Shown here: positions 25,690 through 28,662 of the stretch, in pieces
How the letters are laid out: every line of letters starts with the position of its first letter
How positions within the stretch are numbered: the first letter of the stretch is position 1
Notes under the pieces: generated by a model
What the model saw: only the letters and a program-made list of their open reading frames with translations
Told to the model about the DNA's origin: nothing
Databases searched by the model: none
Assembly: GCA_002334915.1 (NCBI GenBank)
Contig: DDCQ01000020.1
Coordinates: 1-28,662, forward strand
Direction of reading: 5' to 3'
Length of the DNA: 28,662 bases
Source of the DNA: Porticoccaceae bacterium UBA2002
GTDB lineage: Bacteria; Pseudomonadota; Gammaproteobacteria; Pseudomonadales; Porticoccaceae
Translations under genes and position numbers: made by a program

Positions 25690-26264
25690 TACTAATGATC
25701 GACAACTATGATTCGTTTACCTACAACGTGGTGCAGTATCTGGCTGAGCTAAATGCCGATGTTAAGGTATTTAGAAACGATGAAATCACCATTGCTGAGA
25801 TCGAAAAATTAGCCCCGGAAAAAATTGTTATTTCCCCTGGCCCCTGCACGCCCAACGAAGCTGGCATCAGTGTTGAATGTATTAAAACCTTCGCTGGCAG
25901 AATTCCTATCCTGGGTATCTGCCTGGGCCATCAAAGTATAGGCCAGGCCTTTGGAGGCAAAATCATTCGCGCCAAACAGGTAATGCATGGCAAGACTTCA
26001 ATGATCTATCACGACAATACAGGTGTGTTTAAAGACCTGAGCAACCCCTTTGAGGCAACTCGTTACCACTCATTGGTGATAGAGCAGACATCCATGCCGG
26101 ACTGCCTTGAGATTAATGCCTGGACTCAGAACGAAGATGGTTCGATGGACGAGATTATGGGAGTCCGTCATAACCAGCAGGCCATAGAAGGAGTGCAGTT
26201 TCACCCGGAATCTATTCTTACTCAGCACGGCCACGATCTGCTAAATAATTTTTTGGAGAGCTAA
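25686..26264 (+). CDS. trpG: Anthranilate synthase component II (glutamine amidotransferase)
   Basis: This 192-residue class I glutamine amidotransferase supplies ammonia to TrpE. It starts [19 protein letters not shown] and has the oxyanion segment [13 protein letters not shown], the nucleophile Cys79 in [15 protein letters not shown], and His173/Glu175 in VQFHPES. The ATG at 25686 overlaps the trpE stop, so the two subunits are translationally coupled; the frame upstream to 25605 is shadow. In Pseudomonas aeruginosa PAO1 trpE is separated from trpGDC, whereas here the genes are joined. Confidence 0.97.
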   Translation: MILMIDNYDSFTYNVVQYLAELNADVKVFRNDEITIAEIEKLAPEKIVISPGPCTPNEAGISVECIKTFAGRIPILGICLGHQSIGQAFGGKIIRAKQVMHGKTSMIYHDNTGVFKDLSNPFEATRYHSLVIEQTSMPDCLEINAWTQNEDGSMDEIMGVRHNQQAIEGVQFHPESILTQHGHDLLNNFLES

Positions 26265-26267
26265 ACA

Positions 26268-27305
26268 GTGGATATCAGAACAGCATTAGAAGCAGTAGTC
26301 AGTGACCAGCATCTGAGTTCAGCGGAAATGCGTGATGTGATGCGCCAGATAATGACCGGCCATGCCACCGAGGCACAGATTGGCGCCTTTCTGGTGGCCC
26401 TGCGTATCAAAGGAGAAACCATCGACGAGATTGCCGGCGCCGTTGAAGTGATGCGCGAACTGGCTACAGGCGTCGAGGTCTCCGGTGACTATTTAGTCGA
26501 TATTGTTGGCACCGGCGGTGATGAATCCAACCTATTTAATGTATCCACCGCGGCAACCTTTGTGGTGGCAGCTGCTGGTGGTCGTGTGGCCAAACATGGC
26601 AATCGCTCGGTGAGTAGTAATAGCGGTGCTGCCGATTTGCTTGAAGCTGCAGGGGTCAATTTAAATCTCAATCCGGCTCAGGTGGCGCTCTGTGTCGAAG
26701 AGCTAGGTGTTGGCTTTATGTTTGCACCGGCCCATCACAGCGCCATGAAGCATGCCATAGGCCCCCGCAAAGAGCTGGGTCTGCGCACCATTTTTAATAT
26801 TCTAGGGCCGATGACCAATCCGGCAGGGGTAACTCGACAGCTGATTGGCGTGTACAAAAAAGAACTATGTAGGCCCATGGCTGAGGTGCTGGGTCGTCTG
26901 GGTGCTGTTCATATTATGCTGGTGCACTCGGCAGATGGTCTAGACGAAATCAGTATTGCCGCTGAAACCCATGTGGCCGAGTATCGCGATGGTTCGGTCA
27001 GTGAATACCAGATTCGCCCGCAAGATTATTTCTCGTCGCTCCAGAGTTTGGATGGTCTGGCAGTAGAAAATGCTGCACAGTCACTGGCGTTAATTACCGA
27101 TGCTCTGGGCAAGAAAGCCACCGCCAATGGCGCTAAGGCTGCAGACCTTATTGCCATTAATGCTGGTGCAGCGCTGTATGTAGCTGGCTGCGCCGCAGAC
27201 TTAAACCAGGGTGTAGAAATGGCCCGGGATGCCATTGGCTCAGGTTTAGCCAGAGCAAAAATTAATGATTTGGCAACCTTTACTCAGGTTCAGCAAGACG
27301 GCTAA
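26268..27305 (+). CDS. trpD: Anthranilate phosphoribosyltransferase
   Basis: This 345-residue enzyme transfers phosphoribose from PRPP to anthranilate. Motifs are the PRPP loop [49 protein letters not shown] and [14 protein letters not shown]. The start is GTG at 26268, with GGAGAG 7 bases upstream, and gives the standard family N-terminus. Only 3 bases separate it from trpG. Confidence 0.97.
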   Translation: MDIRTALEAVVSDQHLSSAEMRDVMRQIMTGHATEAQIGAFLVALRIKGETIDEIAGAVEVMRELATGVEVSGDYLVDIVGTGGDESNLFNVSTAATFVVAAAGGRVAKHGNRSVSSNSGAADLLEAAGVNLNLNPAQVALCVEELGVGFMFAPAHHSAMKHAIGPRKELGLRTIFNILGPMTNPAGVTRQLIGVYKKELCRPMAEVLGRLGAVHIMLVHSADGLDEISIAAETHVAEYRDGSVSEYQIRPQDYFSSLQSLDGLAVENAAQSLALITDALGKKATANGAKAADLIAINAGAALYVAGCAADLNQGVEMARDAIGSGLARAKINDLATFTQVQQDG

Positions 27306-27324
27306 TAATTTAAGAGATTTAATA

Positions 27325-28125
27325 ATGAGCTCAGATACCCCCACCATATTAAAGAAAATTCTTGCTCGCAAGCGCGAGGAGATTGCTGAGCGCAGCGCAA
27401 CTGTGCCACTGCACCAGCTTGTGGACCAAGCGGCATCTGCTCCGGCACCCAGAGGCTTTGCCGCTGCTCTGGCCAGCAAATTAGCTGGCGGAGAGTCCGC
27501 GGTGATTGCCGAGATTAAAAAAGCTTCGCCCAGTAAAGGGGTGATTCGCGAAAACTTTGATCCGGCAGCCATTGCCGCCAGCTATGCCAGGGGTGGTGCA
27601 GCCTGCCTTTCCGTACTGACCGATGTAGACTTTTTTCAGGGTGCTGATCAATATTTACAGCAGGCCAGAGATGCCTGTCAGCTCCCGGTTATTCGCAAAG
27701 ATTTTATTATTGATGAATATCAGATCTATGAAGCCCGGGTTATGGGTGCAGACTGTATTCTATTAATTGTGTCAGCCCTCTCTGAAAGCCAGCTTAACCA
27801 GCTGCATGAAGTCGCTCTATCACTGGGTATGGATGTATTAATTGAGGTCCATGATGCCGCTGAACTAACTCTGGCCCTTAAACTTGATAACCCTATGGTG
27901 GGCATTAATAACCGCAATCTGCACAGCTTTGAAGTCAGCCTCGACAACACCTACCAGCTGCTGGACCAAATTCCAGACAATAGAATTGTGATTACCGAGA
28001 GCGGCATCCACAGCAGAGACGATGTGGCGGCCATGCGTCAGCAGAATGTAAATGCCTTTTTGGTGGGCGAGGCCTTTATGCGCAGCGAAGAACCAGGGGA
28101 CAGACTCAGCCAGATGTTTAGCTAA
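27325..28125 (+). CDS. trpC: Indole-3-glycerol-phosphate synthase
   Basis: This 266-residue TIM barrel closes the indole ring of CdRP. It carries [13 protein letters not shown], the catalytic region [46 protein letters not shown], the [10 protein letters not shown] segment and [12 protein letters not shown]. It is not fused to TrpF. The ATG at 27325 (MSSDTPTIL) gives the family N-terminus; the frame upstream to 27265 overlaps trpD and is shadow. It lies 19 bases after trpD and converges with the vfr/crp gene, as in Pseudomonas. trpA, trpB and trpF are elsewhere. Confidence 0.97.
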   Translation: MSSDTPTILKKILARKREEIAERSATVPLHQLVDQAASAPAPRGFAAALASKLAGGESAVIAEIKKASPSKGVIRENFDPAAIAASYARGGAACLSVLTDVDFFQGADQYLQQARDACQLPVIRKDFIIDEYQIYEARVMGADCILLIVSALSESQLNQLHEVALSLGMDVLIEVHDAAELTLALKLDNPMVGINNRNLHSFEVSLDNTYQLLDQIPDNRIVITESGIHSRDDVAAMRQQNVNAFLVGEAFMRSEEPGDRLSQMFS

Positions 28126-28144
28126 AACCTTGGTCCAGGTATTT

Positions 28145-28662
28145 CTAGCGAGTACCAAACACCACCATGGTTTTGCCTGCCACCGAGACCAGTTCACGCT
28201 CTTCAAGATCTTTCAGTACTCGACCCACCATTTCTCTTGAGCAGCCAACAATCCGGCCTATCTCCTGACGGGTAATCTTGATCTGCATACCATCTGGATG
28301 GGTCATGGCATCTGGTTCCTTGCACAGATCTAACAATGTGCGAGCCACTCGGCCTGTGACATCCAGAAATGCCAGATCGCTAACCTTGCGAGTCGTATCT
28401 CTAAGTCGCTGGGCGATCTGCTTGCTAATGGCAAATAGAAACTCCGGATGCTTGTGGCTGAGCTCTATAAACTTGCCATAGCTGATCTCGCCAACCTCAC
28501 ATTCGGTTTTGGTGCGAATCCAGGCACTGCGATGCTCCTGATCAAAAAGACCCATTTCACCCACAAAGTCGCCGGGGTTTAGATAGGCCAGAATCATTTC
28601 CTTGCCATCGCTATCATCTTCGATAACCACGGTCACGGAACCTTTAATAATGTAATACAGAG
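28145..28662 (-). CDS. vfr: Cyclic-AMP receptor-like regulator, Vfr/Crp type (partial, 5' end off the right edge)
   Basis: The frame runs to the window's right edge, where the protein already reads [16 protein letters not shown], so the first part of the cyclic nucleotide domain is missing. The phosphate-binding cassette [18 protein letters not shown] holds the Glu, Arg and Ser expected to bind cAMP. Then come the long dimer helix, [30 protein letters not shown] and a winged-helix reader [20 protein letters not shown]. It ends KTMVVFGTR, as in Pseudomonas Vfr. Vfr controls type IV pili and other functions in Pseudomonas; targets here are unknown. It ends 19 bases from the trpC stop, in the same convergent layout as Pseudomonas. 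Confidence 0.93.
   Translation of the reverse strand, partial: LYYIIKGSVTVVIEDDSDGKEMILAYLNPGDFVGEMGLFDQEHRSAWIRTKTECEVGEISYGKFIELSHKHPEFLFAISKQIAQRLRDTTRKVSDLAFLDVTGRVARTLLDLCKEPDAMTHPDGMQIKITRQEIGRIVGCSREMVGRVLKDLEERELVSVAGKTMVVFGTR

Noticed and set aside
28126..28144. A bidirectional terminator between trpC and vfr
   Set aside because: Only an imperfect ACCT/AGGT pairing with no T-run; the gap is 19 bases.

Overview
The window reads as ordinary core chromosome of a free-living gammaproteobacterium of roughly 50% G+C. Gene content, gene order and protein signatures resemble Pseudomonas and, by inference, marine Cellvibrionales/SAR92-type relatives. The recognisable Pseudomonas-like blocks are trxA-rho-ubiD; metX-metW-DUF4426-rdgB-hemW; yggS-proC-yggT divergent from pilT-pilU; gshB-yqgE-ruvX; and rpe-trpE-trpG-trpD-trpC facing a vfr/crp-type regulator. 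No phage, insertion sequence, CRISPR array, rRNA or tRNA was seen, and no gap without a gene exceeds 300 bases.

Layout. Bases 1-1866 (minus strand) hold a partial MFS transporter, then an overlapping DHFR-like/GNAT pair that looks more A+T-rich than its surroundings. Bases 1999-5336 (minus) hold ubiD, rho and trxA. Bases 5550-7676 (plus) encode a TVP38/TMEM64 membrane domain fused to a flavin disulfide oxidoreductase. Bases 7714-12729 (minus) hold fieF, hemW, rdgB, a DUF4426 gene, metW and metX. A Tas-type aldo/keto reductase lies at 12927 (plus). Bases 14067-16193 (minus) hold yggT, proC and yggS. Bases 16272-18565 (plus) hold pilT and a pilU reading frame broken by one in-frame TAA; the two are separated by a five-unit 17-bp tandem repeat. 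Bases 18582-20612 (minus) hold ruvX, yqgE and gshB. Bases 20801-23206 (plus) hold an unrecognised small gene, an acyl-CoA ligase and a secreted EF-hand protein. Bases 23357-28125 (plus) hold rpe and the trp genes, preceded by a tryptophan-rich leader peptide. A partial vfr/crp gene (minus) reaches the right edge.

How the genes work together. The functions are housekeeping: transcription termination, thiol redox, ubiquinone, methionine, proline, glutathione and tryptophan synthesis, PLP homeostasis, nucleotide-pool cleaning, haem handling and type IV pilus retraction. No new multi-gene defence or mobile system is supported. The items most worth checking are the nonsense codon in pilU, the pilT-pilU tandem repeat, the trp leader (clear Trp codons but no U-tract terminator), the membrane-oxidoreductase fusion with Tyr in place of the usual catalytic His and a dyad in its promoter, and the dyads upstream of the small unknown gene at 20801.
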